A stretch of DNA of 64,000 nucleotides from Seriola aureovittata (GCF_021018895.1 NC_079386.1:4135835-4199834), one strand, 5' to 3'. Shown: positions 25,050-39,526, numbered from the stretch's first letter. A program made the numbers and translations. The notes: generated by a model from the letters alone, not told the origin.

Positions 25050-26990
25050 GAGAAAAGAATGACTTTAGGTAGTGACCCACACGGTTTGGGCATGTGGAGG
25101 AAGCCAAAGCTTGACAGGCCTGCCATGCCTGCTTACGGTTACCGAGCTATGTTCGCCGGTGGGGTTTAGCAAATAGTCTCATCCCAGCCTACATCCATAA
25201 TGTAGATGTATTGATAGGGTGATTGAAAATGGCAAGGCCTAATAAAAAAAATTCTTTCCATAATAAAACTCTTTAAAGATGAAGATCTTGTAATACACTG
25301 TAAGAATAATAGCCTCACAGTGTAGCTTTCATTAATTGTCTTTCATGGTTGAGTATTAGGTGAGAAAACATAAACATGCTTAACCGTAAGCGGTATGTAT
25401 TTCCATTTCTACAAAGCTGATTGATGAATGGCTGAGTGCCTTTCTTGCAATAAAGATCAAAATATTTTCTTGACACTCAGATGGCAACATTGTACCCCCC
25501 CCCCCTTCTTTCCTTTTGTTTTTCTCTCCCTCCTGCTTCTTTCAGACAGAGTGTGGAGGCTTTCTAATAAGATCCATAAAGACTTGTGGTTTTGCTCGTG
25601 TAGTGTCATGAGGGAGCGGGGCGCATTTCATGCACCGTGGCTTTAAACAGGAATAAACAGGTTACCGTAGTACATGTTTGCATTGTTTTTCCCCAGACTG
25701 GCTGTAACTTTGACCCTGTTATTACACTATAAGGGAGACAAAACCACAGTCAGCTGGGAGATATGAAAAATCTGTTTCTGGGTCTAAAGAAAAAGAAAAA
25801 AAGATTACAATGCTATACCTGTGAGGGCTACTTTAAATTCTGAACATGCTGTTTTCAAGATGTATTAGTCAAGATTTATTATTTGAAAATACAGCTGTCT
25901 TATCAGGTAAAATTGTAATGAGAACTGCAATATACTCTCCATACTCTCCAAGTGAGACGATATAGATTCTGAAATGTGATTGAATGTCAGATGTGTCAGA
26001 TCATGGCTGGAAAATCTCCACAAACAGGAAGTGATTGCACTAGTGTGACAAAACAAGATTTCCGTGTAACTTCGTTGAACGTGTGAAGTCAAAATGTCAA
26101 TACCAATTATCATTTACTACATTTTGTATCTAATGTCGATCTACTGAGACCAAGTGACCCTCCGAACCCAAGCAAAAGCCTGATGAGCCTCAGCTGAATT
26201 GGTTTAGTTAAGAAGTGGTGACAAAGAGTTTGCTGACTGAGTGAACCACTGTATCGGAGGCAACTAAATACAGTATGTTTGTGTATATGTATGTGTGTGT
26301 GTGTGTGTGTGTGTGTCCACAACTGATCTTTGACTCCTCCTCAGTAGTTAAAAAGCTCACCTTTCTTCCATAAAAGGTTTGCATAACTGCTTGTTATGCT
26401 AATTAGATGCGATAATGACTGCAGTAAAGTGCGAACACTTTCCTCCCTCGTGTTGAGCCTTGTGCGTTCTCTAAATCCACCCCCGTGCTCCACTTGTTTG
26501 TCACCTTTACAGAAAATGCCACCCTTTGCATCTGTGTCGAAATCACAAAGAAGAGAGGAGCTCAAGTTCTTCAAACACCGACTGCCTTAACAAACTGGAC
26601 GATGAATAAAAGAAAGCTCTGTGGTCAGTCTCCTGTGATGAATGCATTCATTTTAACTTGGTACCAAGAAATAGTCTCCTGCACCACATGCTGTGCAGGA
26701 AACAGCAGAGACTGTACGAAAACAATACTTTCAAGGTCATGGAGAGAGGTGTTTATGGTCCTAGCTAGTCTTTGTGTTTCATTCTTCAAACAACAACACA
26801 TCTTAGCAGCTTTTAAACATTTCAAACACACCATGTCAAACACACGCTAAAACAATGATTCATTGGTCTTTAGGTGAGTCATTTCAACCACATTCTGTAT
26901 TCCTTCTGTATTATGTCACTTTTCTAACAGTCCATGGGGTTGCTAGTGCAGTATGATCCCTAAGCAACAATTTTAATAATCAACCAATGT
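25050..26990. other. No gene seen
   Basis: 25070-25180 is complex and could be conserved. A C-rich tract occurs at 25495-25505 and a (GT)n run at 26292-26316. The minus-strand frame at 26110-26322 is made by the GT run. No transposon ends are visible. Confidence 0.45.
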
Positions 26991-27480
26991 CACGACCGGG
27001 CTCTAAAGCCATGACGAAAATAAGGGAAACACACCAGGATGAAAGCTAATAATAAGTAATCTGTTGAAAATTAAAAGTAGGTGCTTCCAACCCAAGGTGA
27101 TCAAAAAGGACTTCTGTCTAGTGGCCTGAAAGTTGGCATGAAGTGTTTATCCAAATATGTGTGTGCCGGGATGAGCCGGTGATTGGTGGACAGCATTGAC
27201 TCTTACAGCTGATTGGCTCCTGTCAGATGACCTCTCAAATATAAGGAACTGAGATGACGTGGCCGAGTTGCACGGGGAGAACTGCAGCTAACTCTCGTCC
27301 CAACCGGACACACTGTTCGCCTCCACCTACCTTCTGCCATGTCTAGGTTTTTGCTGCGTCTGACAGCTGGCTGGGTTGGACTGCCATTTTGATCTCTGTG
27401 GGGATTTGATCACTTTTCTCCTGCTTATCTCAGTTAGGTTAGGTTAGTTGTTGTAATTTGGTGTCGTTATATTTGGGTAG
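26991..27480 (+). mobile_element. Possible LTR fragment
   Basis: The block begins TGTCACGACCGGGCTC, an LTR-like TGT start seen in some Gypsy LTRs. It contains a CCAAT-type phrase (gattggctcc) about 35 bases before a TATA-like 'caaatataagg' near 27240, as an LTR promoter would. No matching ...ACA end, target duplication or coding interior is visible, so this is a suggestion only. Confidence 0.28.
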
Positions 27481-28380
27481 GTTATTTCTACATAGCTTTT
27501 TGGCCTATGTCCACCCTGAATCTCAAATTTGCTCTCAGTTTATCTGAAAGCATGTAAATAAATGCACCAATAATCTGTTCCTCTTGGGACTTATGGAAGA
27601 TGGGGCACTCATGTTCTGTCCTGGCCAACCTCAGACGGGACATAACAAAGATATGTATATATGAATTGAACTTCTTTGGGTCTGGGCAGAAGAAATTCTT
27701 TTTCTTCCTTTTTTTGTTTTTTTTCACCAATTAAGGACATTTTATAGACAATTCAGCAGATGAACCACAATTAAAATTAATTTTTTAGTTGCAGCCTCAT
27801 GCCTGTCATTGATTTATCCATTTACACATGATGGTAAACACTGATTATACTGACTGCTGCATAGACAGTCAATTGAAGTGGCAAAAAACATACATATGTT
27901 ATATATTATTATCTATATATTGTTATTTTGCTATCATTTACTATATTGCTTTTTATTATTTGTCTCATTCCAAATTTCCCTGGTCCTGTTTACTATGTGT
28001 CACTACACTCCAGTCTCTCTCTCTCTCTCTCTCTCTCTGTTTGAATCACTCCCACCCGGCTCCTACCAATAAAAAAGTATGGATATACCGCTTGCTCCGT
28101 CATCACATTAGCGAGAACAATCACCCTAACAGTGGTGGTGCTTTCAAGGCAGCCACTGTAAGAGGAAGAGAGGAGTCTGGAGAGTGGGTGGGCTGGGTGA
28201 TGGTGGCAATTGCGGTGGCGGGGTTCCGAGATTTGTAGCAGAGGCGAGATGAAAGGGATCCTACACTCACTCACTCACTCACTCTCTCACTCACTCACAA
28301 ACACACACACTTCACTCTCTGAGAAACACCACTTGCAGGAAAACCGCAAAATCCCCATGCCAAATGTTAGCCTTAAGTAA

Positions 28381-28416
<36 letters not shown>

Positions 28417-29040
28417 ATTTTATTTTAACCACTGGTGTTGGTCCAATATCTCGCCTCCCACTCTCTCCTCTGTCTTTGTGAAACTGCTGATGCTCGGTGG
28501 CTGCCTGAATGACTGGTTGCCATTGGCTCGCCTGGGCAGAACGTCTCCTTGGTGCAGCATTTTCCTGGCTCATCCAGAGGATCACTGAGGATTGGAGGTT
28601 GTGTCTCTGAGGCCAGTAGAGACCCCTCAGGGCACCTGTTCAAAGCTCTAGAGACAGGGACCGCTCTATGGGCTGCCCGTCTCCAGGGCCAGGGCACCTT
28701 TCCAGAGGATTAGCAAAGGGAGAGTTAGCCTGTCAGAACCAGAACGAGGAGAGCCTGTGTGGGCAATTGAGTCTCTTGGGATCCGCTGTCTTTAAGTGGG
28801 TCCAGTGGTTACCATGAGCCAGCAGCGCTGAGCCAACATGCCAAGGTTTAAATACAGGCAGTGATAGTAGTATCAAACATGGAAATAGGACATAAAATGC
28901 ATATACATACCCTGTGCTAACACACACGGCAGAATCCAGGCTCATACATACTCTTTCCTCATTATATCCCCTGGGTAAGAGAATGAGGCATCAATGGTGA
29001 ACTGAGGGCACTAGAATATAATATATGAAGTATAATCTCG

Positions 29041-29087
29041 TCTCCTCTCCTCTCCTCTCCTCTCCTCTCCTCTCCTCTCTCCTCTCT
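29041..29087. repeat. (TCTCC)n pentanucleotide repeat
   Basis: Seven perfect TCTCC units followed by one variant unit and a partial one. The plus strand is entirely pyrimidine, so a triplex-type structure is possible. Confidence 0.95.
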
Positions 29088-32000
29088 GTGCAACACAAAC
29101 AGCCACATTATTGAAAACGACAAATATTTTTGGCAAAACAATTCCCTCCGCAGGCTGTGAGGCTTATTACCTTGGACGGCCTCCCTTGGTGGCGCAGAGT
29201 GGGGGTAGTGGCGGGGGGGGGGGGGGGTGAGATCTGGAGCAGAGCCTCGCTTCTCTTTGTTTCTTTAATTTCCTTCCTCGGAGCTCCTGTGCTGAAACAG
29301 AGCCAGAGTACGTTATTGGTATGATTATTCTGTTGCACTATGTAGCAGACAACGGCGGCAAAATGAGCTCACAGTTGCGACTATCTCTGGCCTAACTGAG
29401 TAGCAGCAGCACCCCCCCCCCAGACAAACTGATAGCGGCTGCTGTATATGAGATTCACTCTGGCCTCTGGCAACTGGCCTCATAACTGGATGGGCTGGGA
29501 TGGACACAAAGTCCAGACTGGAGTCGAGGTTGAAAAGCCGCTTATCATGCAGTTGCGTCCCCAGCCTTGTGGTGGTGGTGGTGGGGGCGTTGGGTCAGGG
29601 TCAATGTTTCCATGGTGATTGGATATAGGTTATTTGTTTGGAAGCAATGTTTGTCCCCACTGTGTCGCACCACTGAGGGACAGACAGCAGCCAGAGAGCT
29701 TCATGGACTTGATGAATACCAAAGGGGATTCAGTTCCACACAGTATCCACTCACAGATAATTTGATTCACACAGTGTAATTCTATTGCTATGTTTTGATT
29801 AGATAAATAGCAGTTATGCCTCACAGCACTTTTCAGTCTTTGGTGATAAATGGAGGTTGATGTGACTTATACTTTGAGTTATTACTGGTGAACTTGAACC
29901 CCTACGTGTGGCATTTCTGACTTTGGGAAGTCCCAGTTGTGAGAGGCTCAGAGCCTCCTCTCTTCTGATTGGCTCACTGACCAGTTGTTACTAGAGCTCC
30001 AGAGAGAAGCCTGAGAGAGGAGATGCATTGAGATGGTTTTTGGATCTTAAAACCACAAATGTATCTTCTGATCAACACTTCAAATCAAACACAGAAGAAG
30101 TGTAAAAAAAATATGGGACCTTTAACTTGACCTCATTTCCCTGTGGAGGTCAAGAAAAAAGAATATGTGATGTCCCTTCACCATAACTCATTCAGGGTAT
30201 TTTGTGTGGCACTGATATAGAACGATCTTACATGGTCTTGGCTGGGCCATCTTCTGGAACTTGGACATTTCAGTCACTTGTTCGGTGATACAATTTGCTG
30301 CAGGACGAATGAGGAGAATACAAACTCACTGGATGGTAGGTAATCGTCTTAGTGACTTCAAGCATGAGGAAAAAGGTCAGACAGGTGTAAAGTAGCAAAA
30401 AGTACTCTAACAAATTACTCAAACAGTGAAAGGTGTCCTGCTTTAAAATCAATATAAACCAAGAAAAATCAAAGTTGGCGCCGGAGTTCTCCCTTGCTCA
30501 CCGATTTTCTAGTGCTATTTAGCAGCAATCCACTCAATGCGACCACTATCAGCTGGATGCTATATTACAGGAAAATTACTGAACACCGTGATAGCCTCTT
30601 TTATACTGCACATCTCCTGGCCTCCAGTGGCAGCTCTGTGATACCTGCAGTACGAGAAAATGCCAGACACATTCAATCAACACAATATCTAAAAACGTCT
30701 CCATGCCTCCACATCATAAGTGATTTAATTATGTTGGAGCACCAACAAGAAGATTAATGACAGTTCCTTAGAACTGCTATCACCTCTTCATGCTTTTAAC
30801 ACTGGGAGTGAATTTATTAATACTCTTACCAAAACTGTTGTGAAGTCAAGTACTTATTTATGGTAAATAATTCATCAAGTACCTCAATCATGAGCTCATT
30901 AGTGTAACTTGTGTTAACTAGGTGTAACTTGTGTGATATCTTTTGCTGCTTTCGTCAGAACAAGCAGAAACGGCTGCTTCACGTCTGTCACGTTTGATCA
31001 TTCACAACTAATTCAACATATGATCGCAGGATAAATATTGTTACTGAGGATACTGATAGTGTGTTTTTATGGACAGCAACTGGAAGCATGCATGTAAAGC
31101 TGGCGTCATGAGCAGAACCTAAATTATCCAATTGAGGGGAAACACAGGTTGAGTAGGAGACAACTACATGCATGAGTGGTGATAGCCTTCAGCCTGTCAG
31201 AGCAGCGGAGTTCCCCCACCAGCCTGGTTATAGATCTCACCAAGGCAGTAGCTTGTGGCAGCTAGAGTTTAGCGTCAGAGCTAATAGCGTGGTGTACCGA
31301 GCCTTGGGAAATTAGCTGTGCACTGAAGCATGCTGCAAGAGGCCTGGTGAACCTCAGTCGGAGGAAGAGCAGTCACACATAGGTCAGAGGAATCAATGTC
31401 ATTTAGGGACCCGGGGGCCAAGCTTGAGAGCACTGAACTCTCTCTAACCTTGGCCAGTGGCTGTGGTGTAATTGCACTGGTGCAGTGACGATACGGGCTG
31501 AGAACTGGCAGAAGTTGAAGCTAAAAGAAAAAGAGCGTCGGGAGGTATTCCTGGCTGCAGGACACGCTGGCTGAGATTTTGATGTTAAAACGAAATTGAG
31601 AAAAACACACGCAAACAAGCACTTGAGCTCTTTTTAATTCTATGTTTATTTGATATTAATCTGAATACAGGTCTACAGAGGCAGTAAGACATCAAATATC
31701 ACACATTTTTACTTCTTGTTGGAATGAAAAAAAAAAGAAGTTTATCGTATTTTGGAACAGAAATTGTCTAAATGCCTCATTTCAACGACAGCAGTGACAG
31801 AAGAGAAATCAAAGGAGACGGATCAAGGCATGATTCTCTAAACTTACCTTATTTGCCCAGTGGGATGTTCCTGTGAATAACAAACATCAGTCTCATTTCT
31901 CAGATCATGAGTCGATTTAGTTTTCCACTCAGTAGCATAAACTAAGAGGCAATGAATTACCACCAAAGGATGCCTAATGTGGGGAGTGAAGCCTAGGAAG

Positions 32001-32574
32001 ACGAGCTCTTGGGAACTGTTGCTGCTACTGATAGCGTAATAACAATGGTGGATTTCCAAGCTGCCTGCCTAACACGAGCTGGTGTTCACAGCGAAGTTCG
32101 AGTCTTCTTGTCAGACTGAAGCGGCTGTGGTGCAGGAGGTAGAGTTGTTCGGTTCCCGGCTCCTCCGGTCCGCATGTCTCAAAGTGTCTTTGGATACTGA
32201 ACCCCAAATTGCCTCTGATGTATCATCAGTGCGTGAATGTGCGTGCCTGAAATGGTATGGTGTGTTATGGCAAAGGGGGAGGGATGCTCTTGTCTCAATG
32301 TGCGTGTATGAAAAGTCATGTGTGTGTCCACTTCTCCAGCTGAAGACTTATATATTCAGCCACTTTGCAGTAGCTAGCTCACATTCAGCACCTGCCACTG
32401 TGATGTGCCACAGTCGTTCTGCCACTCCAGCTGGAGGAGACGACTTCTCCCTACCAGACTCACACACTAATTACACTGACTGTGTGAAATCTGATTTATA
32501 ATGACTACATTATAACACTGGTATGGAAGATTTCATGGAAAAATCTTTCTCAAAAATATTGATGAATTGCTTTA

Positions 32575-32625
32575 TTATTTTTTATTTTGTAAACCATCTC
32601 ATGACTCCCAGGTTGAGCTCCACTG
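32575..32625 (-). mobile_element. hAT-type terminal repeat remnant
   Basis: From 32625 on the minus strand the sequence is CAGTGGAGCTCAACCTGGGA, then gtcatgagatggtttac, which resembles a common fish hAT MITE end. No second end or target duplication was found, so only this terminus is claimed. Confidence 0.4.
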
Positions 32626-33520
32626 CTCTATGCTATTATCTCTTCGCTAGCTCAATGCAACAAGTGTAAATTCTTCAGTTTAGAAGAGAAATTCTTGTTT
32701 GTAATAAATGTATTCAAGCCTTTACTCACACTAGAGCTTGGCTTCTGTTCAGCTGTGAAATTGTTGGCTCATGCTTATTGTAAGGAGTGTTTACTTTCTT
32801 GACAGTACCATACTTGATAATAATTTTGTCTCTGCACTGCATTGCAGCCGACATGCTGTCTATAGCAAACAGCTGACAAATGTGCTGCATAAATGGCCGA
32901 CAGTCAGCTGAGTGTTGGTGAGCAAGCTGTCCCCAAGCGAGTGACCTGGGACTGGTCGGGGCCAGAGGAAATCCTCCGAGATTGTCTCCACTCAGCCATG
33001 AAGCACCAGGGAGGTGACTGGGGCACGGACACATCAGTAGGACTGCAGCTCCCATAGGCCACTGGGGTTAGAGATCACAGTCACAGACAGGATGTGAGGG
33101 AGTGTTTACAGTTTGGGGAAGGAGCTGATGGAAATAAAGAATGATGGTGGCGGAGGGGAAGGATGCTCTAGTCTCACTGATGCAGAGAGACACTGTACTA
33201 GAAGCAAAGTGCACACTAGAGTAGGTTGGACTGATCCCAAGAAATTAAAAACATGCAGTGTCTTCTCCGAGTAGTCTACTTGTGGCACATAGTGGAAAAG
33301 CCCCTGGCTCAGCATTCAGCACTCACAGTCTCCATTTAATTCCACAATAAAAGTATTTCTATCAGGGGAGACACAACAAAAGACTTTATGTTATTTTAAT
33401 CATCCAACAATTCTTTGACAATGAACCCCTCAATTAAATTTACAGTTATATATATTCTGCAAACTGTAAAGAGACGTGACAGTTAAGGATGGTGGTTGGT
33501 TAATATCCTTCAGCTGTTTT

Positions 33521-33620
33521 GGGGGACATTTTTATGCCTTTATTTGACAGGGAAAGTGGAGACAACACAGAAAATACGCCTACATGGCACTCTAACCACT
33601 TGGCCATTGGGTCGGCCCAA
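33521..33620 (-). mobile_element. Truncated tRNA-type SINE
   Basis: On the minus strand the head (33606-33589) reads TGGCCAAGTGGTTAGAGTG, an RNA polymerase III A-box of the tRNA Leu/Ser type. It is followed downstream by 'tgtcaaataaaggcataaaa' and a 'tgtcccc' end typical of a widespread fish SINE. The B-box segment is missing, so this copy has an internal deletion and cannot be transcribed normally. Confidence 0.5.
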
Positions 33621-36600
33621 TATTTTTCAGCCTGAATGATCAAAGTCTGTGAATGCATCACAGTAAGTTCAATGGATACTAGGTATTCAATTCAGACCTT
33701 GATTTTTGAACCATGGTCTGATTCATACCAAAATGTTCCCACACTTTAGTGTGCCTTGAGTGTCTGCAATCTCTCCATCATGATTGGACCAAAATGGTCA
33801 CGCAGCTGGCTGACTATAGTCAGCATTGTAATATATTATATTCAATGTATTCATATATATTAAAATTCAAAGCGGTGTGTGTGTGTGTATATATATATAG
33901 TCACCCAAAAAGTTGGAATAATTTTGTATATAAAACATATTATAATGATTGAATGAATAAATGATGATTATTTAAACAATTATTATTATACTACTACTAC
34001 TAATAATGACAGCTTCTCTATATAATAATATAATAACAACTTTGTTCTTTTACCATGATTAGCTGGCTGAGTAGTGTCTAGTGACCGGTGCTGTAAAGGC
34101 TAAAAAACTTTGCACAGTTAATCTAGAAATGCTGCATCAAAACTCATTAATCCAGGTCTGGATAGGATGGCGACTGGGTCTGGATCTGGGTCGCGGTCCC
34201 ATTAGCCTTATTAGGTTTATTAGGTTTGATATACAGCTTTGCCCTAAGTTTAAAAACCATATTAACTCTGTGATTTACATGTGTTATAGTGTTAATTGTG
34301 ATTTTGCTACATTAGTAAGGTAATCAGAGCTCAACAGGCTGCACCTGAAATGGAGTCAGGGCAGCGGGGTCGGGGGAGTGTGTGGTGTCGTCTACAGGTA
34401 TTAATGCACCAGATTGCGGATGTTTCTATTGGCCTCAGAACCGTTACACATCTAATCGAATAAGAGGTGCTATAAGTTACCAGCAACAGCGACGTGTCAT
34501 TTATGATAATGAACACTTTTGCATGCTTTCATTAGATTCCACCATGTTACAGGTCAATAAAGCGAACATTACGCAAACTTGAGTCAATCATACAGGTTCG
34601 TTTATATATTAAAGGTGCAGAGGATTCATCCATCGTTCCCTCACACATTCACACCACTCTAGTCTTAATGTGTTTGGGCATGTTGACCTGCCCGCGTGCA
34701 CGGGTACACTTATCATGTGCACATGCATTTTGCGGGAAGCAGCGTATCATAATTAGCTGTACTGAGAGCAGACTGCGACACTCTTCTGCTCAGAGTAAAT
34801 GTGCTAATTGTCTGAGGAGCAGAGGGGGTGGGCGGGTTGTCTCAATAGCCTTCATACTGTATATTTAAAACAAGACCGCTGGGGTTTCTCGTCTGAGAAG
34901 GACATCGTGGGAAAGGTCAGTACTTTCTGAGCGGAGCATGCTCAGTGCTGCACATATCCTCACTGGAAGATTTCCAGGCTCCTACTCTGTACTTAGTGTC
35001 ACACCCCGCCTCTGAATCCATCACAAAAAGAGAGAGACGCAGAATGGAGGCAAATACTGAGTAAATTATTTAAATGAGCCATATAATAGTAAGAAACTAA
35101 GTATACATTGAGAGTCTCAACCAGAATTTTTGAGAGCACGGCGCTCAGGTGCTTCTAACTATGATGATCCGCTCTCCAGGGACCTGCTGCATTATAGAGA
35201 TGAAACACACAGAACATGAGAACGAACCAGGAGGCGTCGCACTTAGAACGCTCCCTCCACCTTGCAATGAAACTACCTGTCCGTAACTTTTTATTTATTT
35301 ATTTATTTTTAACTGTTGTTGTTTTGATTTCCCCTTCAGGTTCAACAGAGTTTTTAAAGAAGATAAAAGCCCTCCCGAGAATATCTGATTCTTTTTCCTG
35401 GCACGTCAGCGTCAGTGATTGAATTAACTTTACAGCACTTGGCTCAGCAGAATGAATGAGCCTCATAGTCTTAGCAATCAATTACATCTTTTACTATCAC
35501 TTCTCATGAAACGAGTACCACATATGTTTCAAATCTCAATGGGAGTTATTTACCAGAGATACAAAACCCGACAGGCTCATTTGCTATGTGCATTGTTTTT
35601 GGCAGCATGATTAATAAAGTGGAGTTATCGAGCTGGCGTTGCTAACAAGAAAAAAAATGAAGAAAAAAAAAAAACGAGCAGATATTAATAACCACATGGT
35701 GAAGATTGGTGCCCAAAAGTTTAACAGACACAGACGTGCTTTTGTTTTTTTTAATACAAAATTTTTGAATATATTTAAATGTCTCCACTCCCTTAAATTC
35801 TAAATAATAATAATAATAATAAAAGGCATTTCTGGTGACAAATTAAGTGTCATATTTGAGGAACAGCGCTATCATCAAGTGTTGTATTATCACATCATGC
35901 AAACCAATTTTTCTTTCGCCACATGTCTTTTCTCTTACTTTTATATTTGGCATCAAAAAGTTCAAATCTCCAACATGGAGAAACTTGTGGTGAGAGCTGA
36001 GCCAAATGTCAAGAAAACAGGTCAGAAAGTGTTAGTCACATATTTGGACAACAAGGATGGAAAATGCTTCACTCACCCAAAACAGCAACCTTTTCAGATG
36101 CCCCAGAGAAAAACATTTAACCTGCATTGTTCCAGTACAACTGCAGGGGTGACTCAGGTTTAAAGCAGTCGGAAATGGTACAGAGAGCTATAAAGTTTCA
36201 ATCTGGAGGAGATGAGGAGATTTGTCTCTTCCTGTGTGATGTCTTTAAGATAGGAAAATAAATCCGTCATATAAATACAAATTCCAACGACGAATCCGTT
36301 CCATCTCGAGCAATTTTGTCACTCTGAATTTGTGCATTTCAAGAAGTGGTTCACAAAAATTATAACAAAACATATTTTCTCACTTTCCTCCGGCGGTAAG
36401 TGGGAACTGACCCTTGAACATCAGATTCGGAGAAAAAGAAAAGCCCGGCAGATTTCAACACAAACCCGATGTGTTCATTTCGATGACATTGTCAGCCACT
36501 GGCCTCACTGTATTCATTGAAAATGCTTAGCCCGCGACGGGAAATCAAACTTCTCCGCTCAGCCAAGCGCATCATGTGGATGTGTTTGCCTGTGGATGAG

Positions 36601-36722
36601 AGAAAAGCAACCCTCTTGTTGGGATGACAGGGGTGACATTGCTCTGAGGCTGCCATTTCAACTGGTGACTCCCCCGTCTGAAAGCTGCCTTTGACTGACT
36701 GATATAAATCTGTTTTCTTTTC

Positions 36723-36747
36723 TGTGTGTGTGTGTGTGTGTGTGTGT
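36723..36747. repeat. (TG)n microsatellite
   Basis: Uninterrupted TG run of about 25 bases. It makes the poly-His/Thr frame on the minus strand. Confidence 0.93.
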
Positions 36748-37021
36748 TTGGTAAAGCACAACATTACTTTTGTCCCTCCATGCATTCATTTGCAGAACAC
36801 TGAGACAAACACTGCCAGCTACGTGTGAGTACGTGTCTTTGTGTAGTTTTTCTCTCCAATCTGGCCTTTAGATGATGAAACTGCTGCTCCTGCGTTCTGA
36901 CACGACCTGTCTCTTCACATCAGGCCTCTGTGATGGAGACTGTCAGCGTGGCACGCTCGCATTTGTCCCTGACTCATACATCTCCCTTACACACATGTGC
37001 ACTTGCTCTCTCTCTCTCCAT

Positions 37022-37023
<2 letters not shown>

Positions 37024-37064
<41 letters not shown>
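37024..37064. repeat. (CA)n microsatellite
   Basis: CA run of about 40 bases followed by two CACC steps. The surrounding frames on both strands derive from it. Confidence 0.95.
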
Positions 37065-37066
<2 letters not shown>

Positions 37067-39124
37067 ACCCACAAATCACCTCTGGCTCACCAGCAACCTC
37101 TTATCTCTTTCTCCCTTTAACACACACACATGTTGCCCCATCCGTCTGTCAATCACAGTTCCTGAAAAAGTGAGGCAAACGAATCTCCCGGCTCCACGGA
37201 AGAAACAGCAGGTACTTGACACCTTGGACAGACATAAGAATGGACACACACGTGCGCACGCACACACCTACTCAACTGTACAAGCACACAGTCAAGGTCA
37301 GGTGTTTCCTTTTGTATTTCTTTTCTGAAGATTACATCAATGATCAGAGTCAGGCACATTTGTGCACACATTTAAAATCATATGTATGGACACTTTTCTT
37401 CTTTTGAGATGACACAAGGCTCGGTTGTGAATGCTGCTTGATTGAAGTTGTGCCTGCTCTTTAGCTAATGCTAATCCCTTTTTTATCTTCTTTCTCAATA
37501 GCACTATTTGAGAGGAGGCGCAGTGATGGCATGGAGAAGAGGTGGCGTCAAAGCAAAGAGAACTCCAATACAATACTGGAGATGAGGGACAGTAACACAG
37601 GTTTGGCCCTGAGAACTCAACTCACTGCGACTTAAGAAAACATGTGCAAATAGAAAGAAAACACAAGCACATTCAGAAAACCTGAAAACACACGTGCTGC
37701 AAGTAACACAACCCGACCAAATACAGGAACATGCTGCAGGTAGAAAAGATGTCGATGGAAATGTTTCCAGGGGACACAAAAAAAGTGATGAACCTGGCTG
37801 GAACGCACCTGGGCTGTATCTGAAATCACTTATTCACTCCTCCGCTACTCGCTATCCAGGGAGTTCTATGTAGAGGACTGTACAGTGAGCTGATCGGTAA
37901 AATGGAAAAACACTTTCGGACGCTTATTCGGGTCATTTTCTCCACACCGTTTTTTCTGTCTTTCAGCAAAATGCATGATGGTATATATTGCTTGGTTAGT
38001 GACCATTTGTTATACTACTTTTTATGAACCATTGTGGGATACTATGAGTCCACTACACAGGGTATAATAATTCTCACTGTACATTTCGGATAGCACTAAT
38101 CCCTATATAGGCTTATTCAATGCTTGGTGAGTTTTTTTCTTTCTTTTTTTTTGCCAGGTTCATCACTTTTTTGGAAACGCTTCAGTTGTCGTCTGTGCTA
38201 CTTGCAGCGTGTTTGTGAATTTGCTTGCTTTGTGAGTCTTTGCGGAACGGTTTTCAGTTTGGTTGTATTGTGTGCATTTGCAGCACAAGTTGATGAAGAG
38301 GTTTTCTGAAGTCTTGTCTATGCGCATGTGTTTCCTTATGTCGCAGTGCATTGAGCTCTCAGGGCCACCGTAGGTTTTCGGGTTGAGGGGATGAGTTTCA
38401 GTGGAAAAAGCTGAGGAACTAAAGGAAGAATTTTGGCTTTGGCTAATATATTTTGCTTTACAGAAACATTTTGAATGACTAATATTGCACTTGTTTGAGG
38501 CCGGTTGGGTTATTTCCTGACAATGCTAACACATGACAAAGAGGAAGAATTTGGTTTCACACAATCTTGTTTTTCTCATTCAAGCCTCAGCGGCTCATTA
38601 AAGTTATATTGTTGAGAGTTGTGCTAGTTGTCACTCCCGTGCGTCAGAAGACATAAAGTCGAAACTTTCTCAACTCCACCACGTCTTTGCACCTTTATGT
38701 GTGAACAGATTTTGAGACTATTTTTATTCAGTTAACCAGGATGAAGAGCCAAAGCTGTTAGAAGCCAACAGTGACTGAAAGTACAGCATTTACGTATGCT
38801 CCGTTCTCCCTTTTGTATGCAGTCAGTTATGTGCAGTCATTTGTTGTGGCTGGGGCTGGTACAAATTAGCTGGCTGCTAAGTACTCTCAGTTGAGGTTGT
38901 CTGAAGGCTGGGCTGCGCGATACAAAAGGCTCAGGCTCGCAGGGGGGCGGGGGTGGGGGGTGATTTCTCTGTCTGTAAACAGAACCGAAATGGTTTGAGG
39001 GACAGTTCATCCTAGTCACTACAAACACTGCATCTAGCCATGCTAATCGTTTGGGTTTTACCTGCTCAGGTTCAGAGATGAGACCACAAAAGGAAACTAG
39101 AGGTGAATGGAAGGGGAGCGTGTC

Positions 39125-39526
39125 TATGTTCCCACAGCCCTATATTCCCACAGCCCAAACCCTATATTCCCACAGCCCAAACCCTATATTCCCACAGCCC
39201 TAACCCTATATTCCAACAGCCCAAACCCTATATTCCCACAGCCCTAACCCTATATTCCAACAGCCCAAACCCTATATTCCCACAGCCCTAACCCTATATT
39301 CCCACAGCCCAAACCCTATATTCCCACAGCCCTAACCCTATATTCCAACAGCCCAAACCCTATATTCCCACAGCCCTAACCCTATATTCCCACAGCCCTA
39401 ACCCTATATTTCCACAGCCCTAACCCTAACCCTATACTCCCACAGCCCAAACCCTATATTCCCACAGCCCTAACCCTATATTCCCACAGCCCTAACCCTA
39501 TATTCCCACAGCCCTAACCCTAATTT
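39125..39526. repeat. 22-bp minisatellite, 17 units, with CCCTAA-type telomere-like motif
   Basis: Unit starts are spaced exactly 22 bp from 39141 to 39405. One unit is then lengthened by six bases (an extra CCCTAA), and four more 22-bp units follow to 39520. The unit is TATATTCCCACAGCCCTAAC plus CC. Two positions vary: CCCAC/CCAAC and CTAACCC/CAAACCC. The two variants partly alternate, suggesting expansion by dimers. The leading unit (about 39125-39140) is a 16-base form without AACCC. The 62-aa plus-strand frame over it is a repeat artefact. Confidence 0.95.

Larger units (their letters stand above)
27481..33520. other. No gene seen; microsatellites and fragments
   Basis: Contains (CT)n at 28014-28038, a CACT-type tetramer run at 28264-28299, (GT)n at 28385-28414, the pentamer array at 29041-29087, a G tract near 29212-29227 and a C10 tract near 29411-29420. 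28430-28830 is complex and GC-richer with overlapping frames on both strands, neither convincing as an exon. 29880-30130 ends in 'atatgggacctttaa' and resembles a dispersed fish repeat I cannot name. Confidence 0.4.
33621..39105. other. No gene seen; microsatellites, possible conserved blocks
   Basis: 34640-34860 and 35400-35520 are complex, with TAATTAG/AATTA motifs, and may be conserved non-coding DNA. A T-rich (TATT)n patch lies at 35290-35312 and a short (ATA)n at about 35805-35821. The 94-aa plus-strand frame at 35879-36163 has no recognisable domain and no exon context. The 34300-34600 stretch ends with an AATAAA and could be an old LTR edge, unproven. Confidence 0.4.

Noticed and set aside
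29880..30130. Repeat-like block ending 'atatgggacctttaa'
   Set aside because: It feels like a dispersed fish repeat, but I see no ends or second copy in the window.
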